Assembly: GCA_002869365.1 (NCBI GenBank)
Contig: PKTA01000036.1
Location: forward strand, 1 to 63,044
DNA: 63,044 nt
Direction of reading: 5' to 3'
From: Marinilabiliales bacterium
GTDB lineage: Bacteria > Bacteroidota > Bacteroidia > Bacteroidales > F082
Below the pieces are notes generated by a model. That model ran no database searches. It saw only the letters and a program-made list of their open reading frames with translations, and was not told the origin of the DNA. The translations under genes and the position numbers were made by a program. Positions within the stretch are counted from its first letter, which is position 1. Each line of letters starts with the position of its first letter. Below, piece by piece: positions 17,206 to 27,036 of this stretch.

Positions 17206-18516
17206 ATGACTCCCGATAGAATCGATTTAAATACTTTACACAATATTGATGCATATAATATTGTAAAAACCATTAGTACTGAAGGTGGTTTTGGCGATGT
17301 TGTTTTGGGAGAAAAGAATGGGAGTGAATATGCAATAAAGTTGCTTCGGTTATGGGAAGTTCATCCGGAGGAAAGAAAATCGGTTACAGCTAGGTTTTAT
17401 CGCGAATTTGAAGCTGGCTCAATAGAGTCGCCATATTTGGTAAAATCATATGAATGTGGTGAATACAAAGGTAATCCCTATCATGCAATGGAATATGTTC
17501 CTCATGGGTCATTGCGCGACATAATGGATAAAAATGTTCATCTTAATAATCCTGTAATGCTAGCTGTTCAGGTTCTTTTGGGCCTTCAAAAACTTCATAA
17601 AAACGGCGTAGTTCATCGTGACCTCAAACCAGAGAATGTTTTAATAGGAGATAACCAAACACCAAAACTTACCGATTTTGGTATAAGCGGATTTATGTAC
17701 TCTCGTGAGACCAAAACAAATTGGATGGGAAGAGTGAAAGAAATGTTTGGAACAATTGCTTATGCTCCTCCCGAACAATTCGATCAGTATAAGGCATTTA
17801 CTGCAATGCGGCCAACTATAGATATTTTTTCATTTGGAATAATGATATATGAATACTTAACTGGTCACTATCCTTTCGGTGAAATAAACTCTGCTGAAGA
17901 TGTTATAATGTATAAAAACAGGATGAAGAAAAAGGAATACGATCCTCTTTCAAAATATGTTCAGGTAAACGACCCCAGGTGGGATAATATTATAGAGAAA
18001 AGTATTGATCCTGATATTAAAAATCGCTGGCAAAGCATTGAAGACCTTATCAGAAAGCATTTCAGGTCTGAACTTGAGCAATTGGAACGCCAACAACCTT
18101 ATTCAATAAAAGATAATGTTGAAGTTAAATCTCAAAATTCCAATCCTGAATTAATAGTAATGAATGGTGAAGAACCCAAAAGAAAATATCCCATCTCAAG
18201 AATGCTTAATTCTAATACAGGAGTGCTTACTATAGGATACTTTAATCCATCAATTCCTAATAGAAATAATATTGAAATTACAGAAACCAACACAAGTTAT
18301 ATATCTAGTTTTCATGCCACATTAGAAAAACATAATGATGCCACCGATAAATGGTTTTTAAGGGATGGTCAATGGAGACAAGTAAATGGCGAATGGGGAT
18401 GGTTTAATTCAACCAACGGAACATTTGTTAATTCACAAAAATTAGATGAAACTGGTAGTTATCTCCAACGAGGAGATATAATTACTATTGGAGATACAAC
18501 TTTAAAATTTGATTAA
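17206..18516 (+). CDS. Ser/Thr protein kinase with C-terminal FHA domain
   Basis: The 436-residue protein has a complete Hanks-type kinase domain (residues ~15-290): Gly loop TEGGFGDV, Lys45 in YAIKLL, HRD in VVHRDLKPEN (137-143), DFG (157-159), APPEQ and a GHYPFGE lobe. No membrane segment is seen, so it is cytoplasmic. Residues ~335-436 form an FHA domain (SSFHATLEK, NSTNGTFVN, GDIITIGDTTLKF), but the usual GR is GY (TIGYF), so phosphothreonine binding is doubtful. The start is 6 nt behind the zinc-ribbon/FHA gene, and the next gene starts 24 nt downstream. Likely substrates are the T-x-x-D repeats and the other FHA partners; this is inferred. Confidence 0.92.
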   Translation: MTPDRIDLNTLHNIDAYNIVKTISTEGGFGDVVLGEKNGSEYAIKLLRLWEVHPEERKSVTARFYREFEAGSIESPYLVKSYECGEYKGNPYHAMEYVPHGSLRDIMDKNVHLNNPVMLAVQVLLGLQKLHKNGVVHRDLKPENVLIGDNQTPKLTDFGISGFMYSRETKTNWMGRVKEMFGTIAYAPPEQFDQYKAFTAMRPTIDIFSFGIMIYEYLTGHYPFGEINSAEDVIMYKNRMKKKEYDPLSKYVQVNDPRWDNIIEKSIDPDIKNRWQSIEDLIRKHFRSELEQLERQQPYSIKDNVEVKSQNSNPELIVMNGEEPKRKYPISRMLNSNTGVLTIGYFNPSIPNRNNIEITETNTSYISSFHATLEKHNDATDKWFLRDGQWRQVNGEWGWFNSTNGTFVNSQKLDETGSYLQRGDIITIGDTTLKFD

Positions 18517-18540
18517 GAATACTAACTAAAAATTAGAAAT

Positions 18541-19989
18541 ATGTCAAGAGCAACGCAAACTATAGGCGCAGGATTTAAAGCACTGGGTGGAGCCAGCATG
18601 TCGGCCTATACATTGGAATTTTTAACCCAGTCAGGGTCAAGAAGGCCAGGAACTACTGAAACTATTGTTGTTCCTCATGCAGAAATGGGGCGCGACAGAA
18701 CTTGTGCAATTCGCTTCGATGCATCAGAAAAAACTGTTAGTCGTAAGCACGCATCTATTTCCAGCGAAGGAGGACAGTATTATATCACTCCGCTTTCACA
18801 AACCAACCAAACTTTTGTAAACGGTGCAGCCATTAATGGGCGCGTTCCTTTATCTAATGGTTCTGAAATACAACTATCATCCAGTGGACCTAGAATGCGA
18901 TTTTTGGCTGCCCAAACAAAAACATCTACTATGCGTCTTACGCAGCGTATGCAAATGTTTGCATCACAGTCACTTAGGCCGTACAGAAGAGCGGTAATGA
19001 CCTTGTCTGTTGTGTTCGTTATTGCTATTGGTGCTATGGCTTATTTCTTATACCAATCGAGTGAAGAACTTGGCGTTGCTAAAAAGCAAATAGCTCAGCA
19101 AATAGAAGAGCAAAAGCAAAATAAAGAAGCACAAAAAGTGCTGAATGATAATCTTGCGAAAGTAAATAAGGATCTAGCCGCCACTGCAAAGAAACTTGCT
19201 GAGGAATCTAAAAAAAATAGTGAAATACTAAAGCAAGTCGAAATATCTAATAATATTAAAAAGATGTTAGATGACTATGAGAATGATGTTTATTATTTGC
19301 ATATGAGTAAGTTAGTATACCGGTTTAATGGAGAGGTTAACTCATATTCAAATTTAGGTTCAGGAACAGGATTCCTTCTTGATGATGGCCGTTTTGTAAC
19401 AGCTCTTCATTGTGTGCATCCCTGGTATTTTAATACAGAGGATGAATCATATAACATCCTTAATGCACTAAAAACGCAAGGAGAAATTGTAGAACTTACA
19501 ATAGTTGCAACTTCACCATCAGGTAAACAAATGACATTTAGCAGTAACGACTTCAATTATAATGAAGCAGGTCTTGAGAGCCGTACTTATGAAATTGATG
19601 GTGATGATTACCTTGTAAGAGTTAATACAAGTAATACTTGGAAATCAGACTGGGCTTGGATACAGACTTCCCAAAAAGGTAAAATTAAATCAGATGCTTT
19701 CTTTTCTAAGAATATGGAAGCCAATGACCATATTTATGTTATGGGATATACATTTGGGATGTCGCAGCAACCAGAAGGTGGATTAAAACCTCTTCATTCA
19801 GAAATGACTGTTGCTCAGGATGGCCTAACAAAAGGAGTGGTTAAGGTAAGTGGACGTTCATTTGATAGTGGTAATTCAGGAGGTCCTGCTTTTGCCGTAA
19901 ACAAAAATGGAGAACTTGTTAATATTGGAATTATTTCCAGTGGTCGTCAGGTAGTAGGGCAAATTGTACCAATTGCAAATGTAAGATAA
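18541..19989 (+). CDS. FHA domain-TM-trypsin-like serine protease
   Basis: The 482-residue protein has an N-terminal FHA domain (residues ~38-122) with the canonical contacts GR (50-51) and SRKH (67-70), which the other two FHA domains of the operon lack in part. A basic linker leads to one membrane segment (151-171), then a coiled coil (175-235), then a trypsin-like fold with a full triad: His290 in TALHCVH, Asp370 in KSDWAW, Ser446 in GNSGGP. By topology the FHA domain is inside and the protease outside the inner membrane. It ends at IVPIANVR, close to a normal end for the fold. It lies 24 nt after the kinase and 1 nt before the next gene. Confidence 0.85.
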   Translation: MSRATQTIGAGFKALGGASMSAYTLEFLTQSGSRRPGTTETIVVPHAEMGRDRTCAIRFDASEKTVSRKHASISSEGGQYYITPLSQTNQTFVNGAAINGRVPLSNGSEIQLSSSGPRMRFLAAQTKTSTMRLTQRMQMFASQSLRPYRRAVMTLSVVFVIAIGAMAYFLYQSSEELGVAKKQIAQQIEEQKQNKEAQKVLNDNLAKVNKDLAATAKKLAEESKKNSEILKQVEISNNIKKMLDDYENDVYYLHMSKLVYRFNGEVNSYSNLGSGTGFLLDDGRFVTALHCVHPWYFNTEDESYNILNALKTQGEIVELTIVATSPSGKQMTFSSNDFNYNEAGLESRTYEIDGDDYLVRVNTSNTWKSDWAWIQTSQKGKIKSDAFFSKNMEANDHIYVMGYTFGMSQQPEGGLKPLHSEMTVAQDGLTKGVVKVSGRSFDSGNSGGPAFAVNKNGELVNIGIISSGRQVVGQIVPIANVR

Positions 19990-19990
19990 G

Positions 19991-21049
19991 ATGTTGATTA
20001 TGAAAAAGATAATATTAGTTTTATTAGTGGGCTTGCCAATGATGATTGTGGCCCAAAACATCGTTTTGCCTGATAAAGCAAAAGATGACCTTAAAAAGGT
20101 GAAAAAAAATAAAAGTATTAAGCCAAAAGATAAAAAAGATGAAGAGTCTAAATCTGTTGATAATCAAAAAGTGACCGCCTTTATCGATTATTTTTTGGAA
20201 GTTAGATTGGAGTATGTTCTTCAGTATAAAGAAGGTGATGACTTCATTACACTTGCTAAGGATGATAATAATTATTTTGGATATAATTTAGTTTACGGAG
20301 TGGCAGGAGATGGCATGCTTTGGTTAAGTGAATCCCAAATGAAGCCATGGATAGAAGATGAGGAATATAAACTTTATAAAAATGATACTCTTTTTCCTTC
20401 AGTAAGTAAGGTTTTGGTTAGAAATTTTGGCAAATCTGATTTCGACGAAGTCAAAGCTGTTGGATCTGATTTCAATATTCTAAATAAACATATTAAGGCT
20501 TATGCACTTGAAGGAAATGTGGAGTCGTTTAAAATTAGTTATTCCGATGATCAGGAAGCATGGATAATGGCTGTATCAAACACCAGCGAATTTGGCTCCG
20601 AACCAGAATTTAGTCTTATATCTATAGGAAATTTAGCAGAAAACGATTTGAAATCTGAATTAAAAACATTGGGTGATAGTGAAGAGTATTCCTATGCTGT
20701 AGTTATTCATTCTGATGAAGATTTTAAAACACCGGAGTTAAGTGATGTGATTACATTTAACGGTGGTAGCGTAGATGTTGAAGATGTCATTTATAAAAAA
20801 TCACTTAAAGTAGTTGGTAAAGAAACAAATGCATCTTGCGAATATTGCTGCGATAATATTGATAAGTTTACAAGTAAGAAGGAGTATAAGGAGATTATTA
20901 AAAAGTGGGAAGAATCCATAACAAAGGCCAAGGAAGAACTTAAATATGAAAAAGATGAGAGTAAAAGCCTTAAGTTAAATGAACAAATTACTGCCTGTGA
21001 GGCTAAACTAAAAGAACACAAAAAAGGATTTTTAGGTATAAAATTTTAG
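19991..21049 (+). CDS. Secreted protein of unknown family with C-terminal coiled coil
   Basis: The 352-residue product has a signal peptide (MKKIILVLLVGLPMMIVAQ, starting at codon 4; ATG 20000 is an alternative start), then a Lys-rich linker, a mixed alpha/beta region with a YCCDNID motif near residue 279, and a helical C-terminus rich in Lys and Glu. I do not recognise the family. It lies between the FHA-protease and the phosphatase and is probably cotranscribed. Since the protease is predicted to face the same compartment, it is a possible substrate or partner, but this is only contextual. Confidence 0.6.
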   Translation: MLIMKKIILVLLVGLPMMIVAQNIVLPDKAKDDLKKVKKNKSIKPKDKKDEESKSVDNQKVTAFIDYFLEVRLEYVLQYKEGDDFITLAKDDNNYFGYNLVYGVAGDGMLWLSESQMKPWIEDEEYKLYKNDTLFPSVSKVLVRNFGKSDFDEVKAVGSDFNILNKHIKAYALEGNVESFKISYSDDQEAWIMAVSNTSEFGSEPEFSLISIGNLAENDLKSELKTLGDSEEYSYAVVIHSDEDFKTPELSDVITFNGGSVDVEDVIYKKSLKVVGKETNASCEYCCDNIDKFTSKKEYKEIIKKWEESITKAKEELKYEKDESKSLKLNEQITACEAKLKEHKKGFLGIKF

Positions 21050-21053
21050 CAAT

Positions 21054-22184
21054 ATGATTGTAAGGTTATCGGCATTAACAAATGTGGGAGTGGTGAGAGA
21101 TCACAATGAAGATAATTTCTCTGTTATTCAAAGTGTATCTCCATTTGAAGCATGGGATTATCAATCGGAAGGATTTGAAACTCCCGAGAATGGCATTTTA
21201 CTAATGGTTGCTGATGTCATGGGTGGTGCCAATGCCGGTGAAATTGCATCATCAATAGTTGTTAGTACAGTTGAAAATTCCTTCAAAGAACTGGCTCAAA
21301 TTCCTCAAAGCGATAAAGATAAAGAGGAGTTCCTTAAAAAAACAATTGTTAAGTCGAAAAAAGAAATTGTTAAGGAGGCAAAAAGTAATATTGAATATCA
21401 GGGCATGGGAACAACCGTTGTTATTGCCTGGGTGATATCTCAAAAATGCTTTCTTGCATGGGCAGGCGATAGCAGGGCTTACTTATTGAGTAAAGGAAAA
21501 AGCGTCCAGATAGTTTCAAGGGATCACAGTCTTGTTTGGGAATTGATGGAAAAAGGTATGTTAACTGAAGAGGAAGCAGAAACACATCCCGACAGTAATA
21601 TTATTACTCAATCGCTAAGCGATTCTGGTTCGAAATTAAAGCCTGACAGTAAGACAATAGATATTAATGAAGGTGATAAACTATTGCTTTGCAGCGATGG
21701 TTTAAATGGAATGGCTTCGAAAAATATTATTTCTAATATATTATCTCAAAATCAGGGAGAAGAAGCATGTAAAAAACTTGTTAACGAAGCCAACACCAAT
21801 GGTGGTACTGATAATATTACTGTAGTTCTGATGGAGACTTCTCCTTTCTGGAAAGAAGAAGTGAAAACAGTAATTACCGAAGAAGATGAATATGAGCCAA
21901 TTACTGAGAAAACTGTAAAAGTAAAAGTTATTGATGAAGTGGATGATTCTGATAAACAGGATACAGCTTCTCAAGAAGTAAAAACTGATATTCAGGTTGA
22001 CTCGGATGGAGAAAAGCCAAAATCAGGGTTTTTTAAAAAACTTTGGAGCAAGCTGGTAAACCCTGAAGAAATAGCTTCCACACCGGAAACCGAATCAAAT
22101 GAAGTGACAGAGACAGAAACTGAAGATTCAGAAGATGTTAAGTCGAAGGGTGATATTGAAACAAAAAACCAGAATGAAAAATAA
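21054..22184 (+). CDS. PP2C-type Ser/Thr protein phosphatase
   Basis: The 376-residue protein has the PP2C (PPM) motifs in order: RDHNEDNF (residues ~15-22), VADVMGGANAGE in place of the usual DGMGG, GMGTTVV, AWAGDSRAYLL, RDHSLVWELMEKG, and SDGL, then GTDNIT. These provide the metal-binding aspartates. The last ~110 residues are low in complexity, acidic, and lack membrane segments. It should remove phosphate from Ser/Thr-phosphorylated partners such as the operon's kinases, the T-x-x-D protein or FHA proteins. Kinase and PP2C genes in one operon is the usual arrangement for bacterial Hanks-type signalling. Confidence 0.92.
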   Translation: MIVRLSALTNVGVVRDHNEDNFSVIQSVSPFEAWDYQSEGFETPENGILLMVADVMGGANAGEIASSIVVSTVENSFKELAQIPQSDKDKEEFLKKTIVKSKKEIVKEAKSNIEYQGMGTTVVIAWVISQKCFLAWAGDSRAYLLSKGKSVQIVSRDHSLVWELMEKGMLTEEEAETHPDSNIITQSLSDSGSKLKPDSKTIDINEGDKLLLCSDGLNGMASKNIISNILSQNQGEEACKKLVNEANTNGGTDNITVVLMETSPFWKEEVKTVITEEDEYEPITEKTVKVKVIDEVDDSDKQDTASQEVKTDIQVDSDGEKPKSGFFKKLWSKLVNPEEIASTPETESNEVTETETEDSEDVKSKGDIETKNQNEK

Positions 22185-22199
22185 AAAGTTATATCATTA

Positions 22200-25100
22200 A
22201 TGTCGGAATTACAAGAAAATACATATTTTGCCGGAAGGTATAAACTGATAAACAAACTTGGATCAGGAGGATTTTCTGTTGTTTGGCTTGCCGAAGATAC
22301 AATGGCAGGCGATACAAAAATAGCATTGAAAATCTATGCTCCCGATAAGGGATTGGATAAGGATGGTATTGATAATTTCAGAAAAGAATATGCCATAACA
22401 CTAAACTTAAATCATTCCAGTCTGTTAAGTGCTAAACATTTCGATGTTAGCGATGGCTCTCCCTATCTAATTATGCAGTTTATGTCCAAAGGATCTGCAC
22501 TTAAGTTGATAGAAAATATCGATGAAAAACGATTGGGTAAGTTTATTTTTCAGGTTTCAGCAGGTCTTGAGTATCTTCATTCCTATGACCCGGCAATTGT
22601 TCATCAAGATATAAAGCCCGACAATGTTCTTATTTCCAGTAAGGGAGATTTTCTTTTAACAGATTTTGGAATTAGTACCAGGGTAAGAAGAACCCTCACT
22701 AAAAGCGCGGCAAATGTTGGCTATTCAGGAACCATAGCCTATGTCCCGCCAGAAAGATATATGAGGAATCCTAAACCTCAACCCGAAGGTGATATTTTCG
22801 CTTTTGGTATTATGCTTTTTGAAATGATGACCGGCTACCTGCCATGGAATGAGCAGGGTGGACTAGGATTTATAGGAAGTCAAATTATTCCGCCAATCGA
22901 TGCCGAAGGTTTTTCCGATGCTGTGAAAAACTTATGTATTTCATGTATAAGTTTTAAGCCTGAAGACAGACCTACTGCTGGTGAAATTAAAATATATGCT
23001 CAACAGTATGTTTTAAATGGTTTTTGGGATGATAGTTATAAACCTAATTCAGTTGTCAATGCTGAAGAAACTTCTGAAATTGATGCCAAAAAGAGGGCAG
23101 AGGAAGAACTGAAACAACAGGCTTTGGAAACGGAGCGTAGGAAAACAAAGGAAATTGAAGATGCCGCAAAACGTAAGTTAGAAGAGGAAAAGTCTGCTGA
23201 AGAGGCAAGAAAGAAACAAATTGCTGATGAGAATGAGAAGAAATTAAAAGAAGAGACTGAAAGGAAAAAACAACAGCAGGAACTTGAAAGCAAGAGAAAG
23301 GAAGAACTAGATAGCAAGTTTTCAAACTTTATCAATAGTGCTGACAGTAGTTATAATGCTTCTAATTTTAAAGAGGCTTTGGGCTTTTATCAGGATGCTT
23401 TAAAACTTAAGGACGATAAATATGCTAAATCGCGCATAGAAGATTGTGATAATAAACTGGAGGCCGAGAGATCAGAACGTAAAAGGAATGATGAATTCAA
23501 ATTCATTAATAAAACTTCACAAGAAGCCGATGTCGCATTCTCAAAAGGTAAGTTAAAAGAAGCAAAAAATAAATATCAACTACTTTTAAATAAGGATAAA
23601 AATAATACTGAGGCCACTAACCGCCTTAAGGAGATTGATTCCATTAAAAAGCAGAAAAGTATCGAAAACCGAAGAAAAACGGTTAAAATATTAATTCCTG
23701 TAATTATCATATTAGTACTTGGAGGCGCAGCAGCATGGTATTTTATGCAACCTGTTCCACCAAAAGCCGGATTCAGTGCAAATAAACTTACTGTAACCGA
23801 AGGTGAATCAATTACATTTACAAGTAATTCGGAAAATGCTGATGCTTTAAAATGGACTTTCGACGGTGGTGAGCCATCCAATTCAGTTTCAAATAAGCAA
23901 ACCGTACAGTTTAATAAGTCTGGTAAATATTCTATTGGTTTGACTGCCATAAATGAAAACGGTGAAAACAAGGATTATAAGGAAAATTATATTACTGTAA
24001 AACCTAATGTAGTAGAAAAGAAAGTGCTTCCTCCAGAGGTTGATTTTTTTGCCAATACAACTTCAATTGTTAGTGGTAAAAGTGTGAAATTTACTTCTAA
24101 GTCGGGGAATGCTCAAAGGTTCAAGTGGACATTTGAGAATGGAGAGCCTTCCACATCTGAGGAATTGAATCCAAGTGTAAAATACACTAAACCAGGAAAA
24201 TACAAAGTGAGTCTTACAGCCTACAATAAAGCAGGAGAAAAAACAAAAACCAAAGATTCATATATTACAGTAGCAAAAGACATCAAGAAACCAATTGCTG
24301 ATTTTGTTGCAGATGTAAATAGTATTTATGTTGGTGATACTGTTAGATTTTATGATCAGTCGAGTTTCGCATATAGCAGAAAATGGGTATTCCAGGGAGG
24401 TGTGCCTGAAAATGCTGATATGGAAAGCCCAGCGGTAGTTTATAATGCTATAGGAACTTATCCGGTTAAACTGGAAGTGAAAAATCCCAAAGGTAGCGAC
24501 CAAATTTCAAAGGAAGTTTTTATAGAAGTTTTTGAACGTCCTGAAGTAGTAAGAAAATATAACTTCGATGCATTAGTTAAGGATGCCGATAATTTGTTCT
24601 CAAAAGATCTTCTGGCTAAAGCTTTGGAGAAATATCAAGAAGCCGACCAGTTAATACCAGGTGATACTCATGTTCAAAATCGCATTAAAGAAATTAATAG
24701 TACTACTGATTTGAACTCTGCTTACAATTATCAAATTTCGCAAGCCGACGAGTATTTTAAAGAAGAAAATTATAATAAAGCACGTGAAGAATATAAAAAA
24801 GCAGCAGAATTAAAACCTGAGGAATCGCATCCTTCAAAAATGATAAAACGTATTAATGCAATCTTGTCTACCAATAATATTGCATATAAAATACCTGAAT
24901 ATAGTAAGGAAAAAGCTAAGCAAATTTTGGTTTCGGTAACAGGTAATACTGCTGTTGTACGTATAGAAGTTGGAGATGTTTATAAAGATAATAAAGTTAA
25001 ACTCACAATTTATGCCGACTGGAAAGACAAGAAGGCCAGACCAATGCAAGAGGTTGACGAGGAAATTGCAATAAGGAAAAGAGATGTGTCGATATCTTCT

Positions 25101-25343
25101 TCAAAACTACATTTTGAAAATTTTGAATATGCTGATTATCTGGCTTTCTCCAATGGTGCTACCTTGAAACTTGTTGCTGACAAAGGTTTTGAAGGTGGTA
25201 AGGTTAAAGTATCTATTAACCTTATGATGATGTTGGGAAAACTAAACTCCTCTGTTCCTCAGGTTGTAAGCTATAGCAATAAAAACCCTTCAGGGAATTT
25301 GGAAATTGAATTTGAAATGAAAAAATATTATAAATCAAAATAG
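22200..25343 (+). CDS. Transmembrane Ser/Thr kinase with periplasmic PKD and TPR domains
   Basis: The 1047-residue protein has an N-terminal kinase domain (residues ~12-275): Gly loop GSGGFSVV, Lys44, HQD (135-137) in place of HRD, DFG 155-157, PPERY. A long charged coiled coil (~280-390) and TPR-like repeats come next, then one membrane segment (~494-514). Outside the membrane are three PKD domains (~519-600, 608-690, 695-778), each with an F-x-G-G-x-P-type loop (KWTFDGGEPSNS, KWTFENGEPSTS, KWVFQGGVPENA). TPR repeats and a beta-rich C-terminus follow. It is a receptor-like kinase with a large periplasmic part. Loss of the HRD Arg makes it a non-RD kinase, so its activation may differ. Confidence 0.88.
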   Translation: MSELQENTYFAGRYKLINKLGSGGFSVVWLAEDTMAGDTKIALKIYAPDKGLDKDGIDNFRKEYAITLNLNHSSLLSAKHFDVSDGSPYLIMQFMSKGSALKLIENIDEKRLGKFIFQVSAGLEYLHSYDPAIVHQDIKPDNVLISSKGDFLLTDFGISTRVRRTLTKSAANVGYSGTIAYVPPERYMRNPKPQPEGDIFAFGIMLFEMMTGYLPWNEQGGLGFIGSQIIPPIDAEGFSDAVKNLCISCISFKPEDRPTAGEIKIYAQQYVLNGFWDDSYKPNSVVNAEETSEIDAKKRAEEELKQQALETERRKTKEIEDAAKRKLEEEKSAEEARKKQIADENEKKLKEETERKKQQQELESKRKEELDSKFSNFINSADSSYNASNFKEALGFYQDALKLKDDKYAKSRIEDCDNKLEAERSERKRNDEFKFINKTSQEADVAFSKGKLKEAKNKYQLLLNKDKNNTEATNRLKEIDSIKKQKSIENRRKTVKILIPVIIILVLGGAAAWYFMQPVPPKAGFSANKLTVTEGESITFTSNSENADALKWTFDGGEPSNSVSNKQTVQFNKSGKYSIGLTAINENGENKDYKENYITVKPNVVEKKVLPPEVDFFANTTSIVSGKSVKFTSKSGNAQRFKWTFENGEPSTSEELNPSVKYTKPGKYKVSLTAYNKAGEKTKTKDSYITVAKDIKKPIADFVADVNSIYVGDTVRFYDQSSFAYSRKWVFQGGVPENADMESPAVVYNAIGTYPVKLEVKNPKGSDQISKEVFIEVFERPEVVRKYNFDALVKDADNLFSKDLLAKALEKYQEADQLIPGDTHVQNRIKEINSTTDLNSAYNYQISQADEYFKEENYNKAREEYKKAAELKPEESHPSKMIKRINAILSTNNIAYKIPEYSKEKAKQILVSVTGNTAVVRIEVGDVYKDNKVKLTIYADWKDKKARPMQEVDEEIAIRKRDVSISSSKLHFENFEYADYLAFSNGATLKLVADKGFEGGKVKVSINLMMMLGKLNSSVPQVVSYSNKNPSGNLEIEFEMKKYYKSK

Positions 25344-25349
25344 TAAATT

Positions 25350-27020
25350 ATGAAACTTAAATTAACTATGGTTTTCTTGTGGATATTTGCTGCAATGGCA
25401 ACTTACTCACAATCAGCGTATCTTGTGTCAAAGAAGTCGCAGGATAACCAAAATACTAAAGAAAATATTTTAAGTGCCCCAATTGTATCAGATAGTGATC
25501 GAGATATGAATAATGTTTGGTTGCATTGGGATAGCGGTACAAATGATAATGGTATTGGAACCAATGATGGTTCTACTTTTACAGTAGCTGCCCGTTGGGA
25601 AGTTGGTGATTTGGCAGCATATAATGGAGATAAAGTAAGTAAGGTAAAGGTTTTTATTTATGAGGAAGGATTCTCCTCCATAGTTTTAAAAATATGGACA
25701 GGTAATAATGCATCTAACCTTATTTATCAGAAGCAATTAACAAGCATAAATCCCGGCTCATGGAAGGAAACAGTTATTCCTACTGATATTTTTGTTAATT
25801 CCAATCAAGAGTTTTGGGTAGGATATACAGTTTTCAATCCTGTAAGTGGGCAATTTCCTGCAGGTGCCGATGCTGGTCCGGCCCTAAGGCAAAAAGGCGA
25901 TATGATTTCTTTTGATGAAATAAGTTGGTTTTCATTAGCAGAAGCCAATCCCGAACTCGATTATAACTGGAATATTCAATTCTTTGTAGAGGGACAAACT
26001 TCATCTGTTACTGCCGATTTTTCTGCATCACAAACTAATATTACTGCCGGACAATCTGTATCATTTACAAATCTTTCATCTGGTGCCAATGAGTGGACCT
26101 GGGCATTTGAAGGAGGATCACCATCTATTTCAAGCCAACAGAATCCAACAATTACTTATAGTAATGAGGGCACCTTCAATGTTACACTTACTGCAAAAAA
26201 TGGAGCACAGCAAGATGTTGAAACGAAAACCAATTATATAACAGTAGGCTCAAGTGGTGGTCCACTAAGTGTTGAAGTTACTGCTGATCCATCTACAACC
26301 ATATGTGAGTTTGGAAATACTACTTTAACAGCGGTGGCTAGTGGAGGAAACGGAACCTATCAATATACCTGGACATGGGATATTGACGGTCAGTCTGTTA
26401 ATGGAAATGTTCTGAATATTACAAGTTTATCCCAGAGTACTAATGTTTATCTCAAGGTAGTTTCAGGTGGTCAGGAAGTAAATGAAACAATTTCAATTAC
26501 GGTTGAAGATAATCCACCCTCAAGTGTTGTGGGTAAGGGTACTCCTGAAAGAATACTCATCTGTCCACACCCTGATTTAGAATATCAATGGTTTCAAAAC
26601 AATACAATTATTGATGGTGCTACAAAGCAGTTCTATTATCCCGGCTCTTTTACTGATTTGAGTGGTACATATTATGTTTTAACTACCAATACTGTTGGGT
26701 GTAAAAGTTATTCTGAAAATTATACTATTGGAAATAATAAAATCAGTGATATGGAAAAAGCATAATTCATGTCGGTATACCCAAATCCGGCAGTTTCCAA
26801 CTTCAATATCTTAATAAATCCTGAACTATTACTAAAAGAAGTTGATACATATAAAGTTGAGATTTTTTCTATTAATGGAATGAAATTATGGGAAACAGAG
26901 ATTAATCCTTCTATTAATATGAGTATTAATCCACCGGCAAACTTGTCGAGTGGTTTATATATTATAAAACTTAAAGGTGGAGAAGAAGTTTTTGATACAC
27001 AGAAACTTGTAATTAACTAG
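25350..27020 (+). pseudogene. PKD/Ig-like T9SS cargo interrupted by an in-frame TAA before its sorting domain
   Basis: The frame runs for 471 codons (signal peptide, a beta-sandwich region, a PKD domain with WAFEGGSPSISSQQNP, an Ig-like region) to a TAA at 26763-26765. It then continues in the same frame for 85 codons, which encode a type A T9SS sorting domain (SVYPNP..., SSGLYIIKL near the end). The intact protein would have 556 residues. The change is most simply a CAA-to-TAA mutation. Without the domain the product could not be secreted by T9SS or anchored. The PKD loop is closely like those of the kinase encoded just upstream (GG-x-PS pattern). Confidence 0.8.
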
Positions 27021-27036
27021 GATAAAATTCGAAGAA

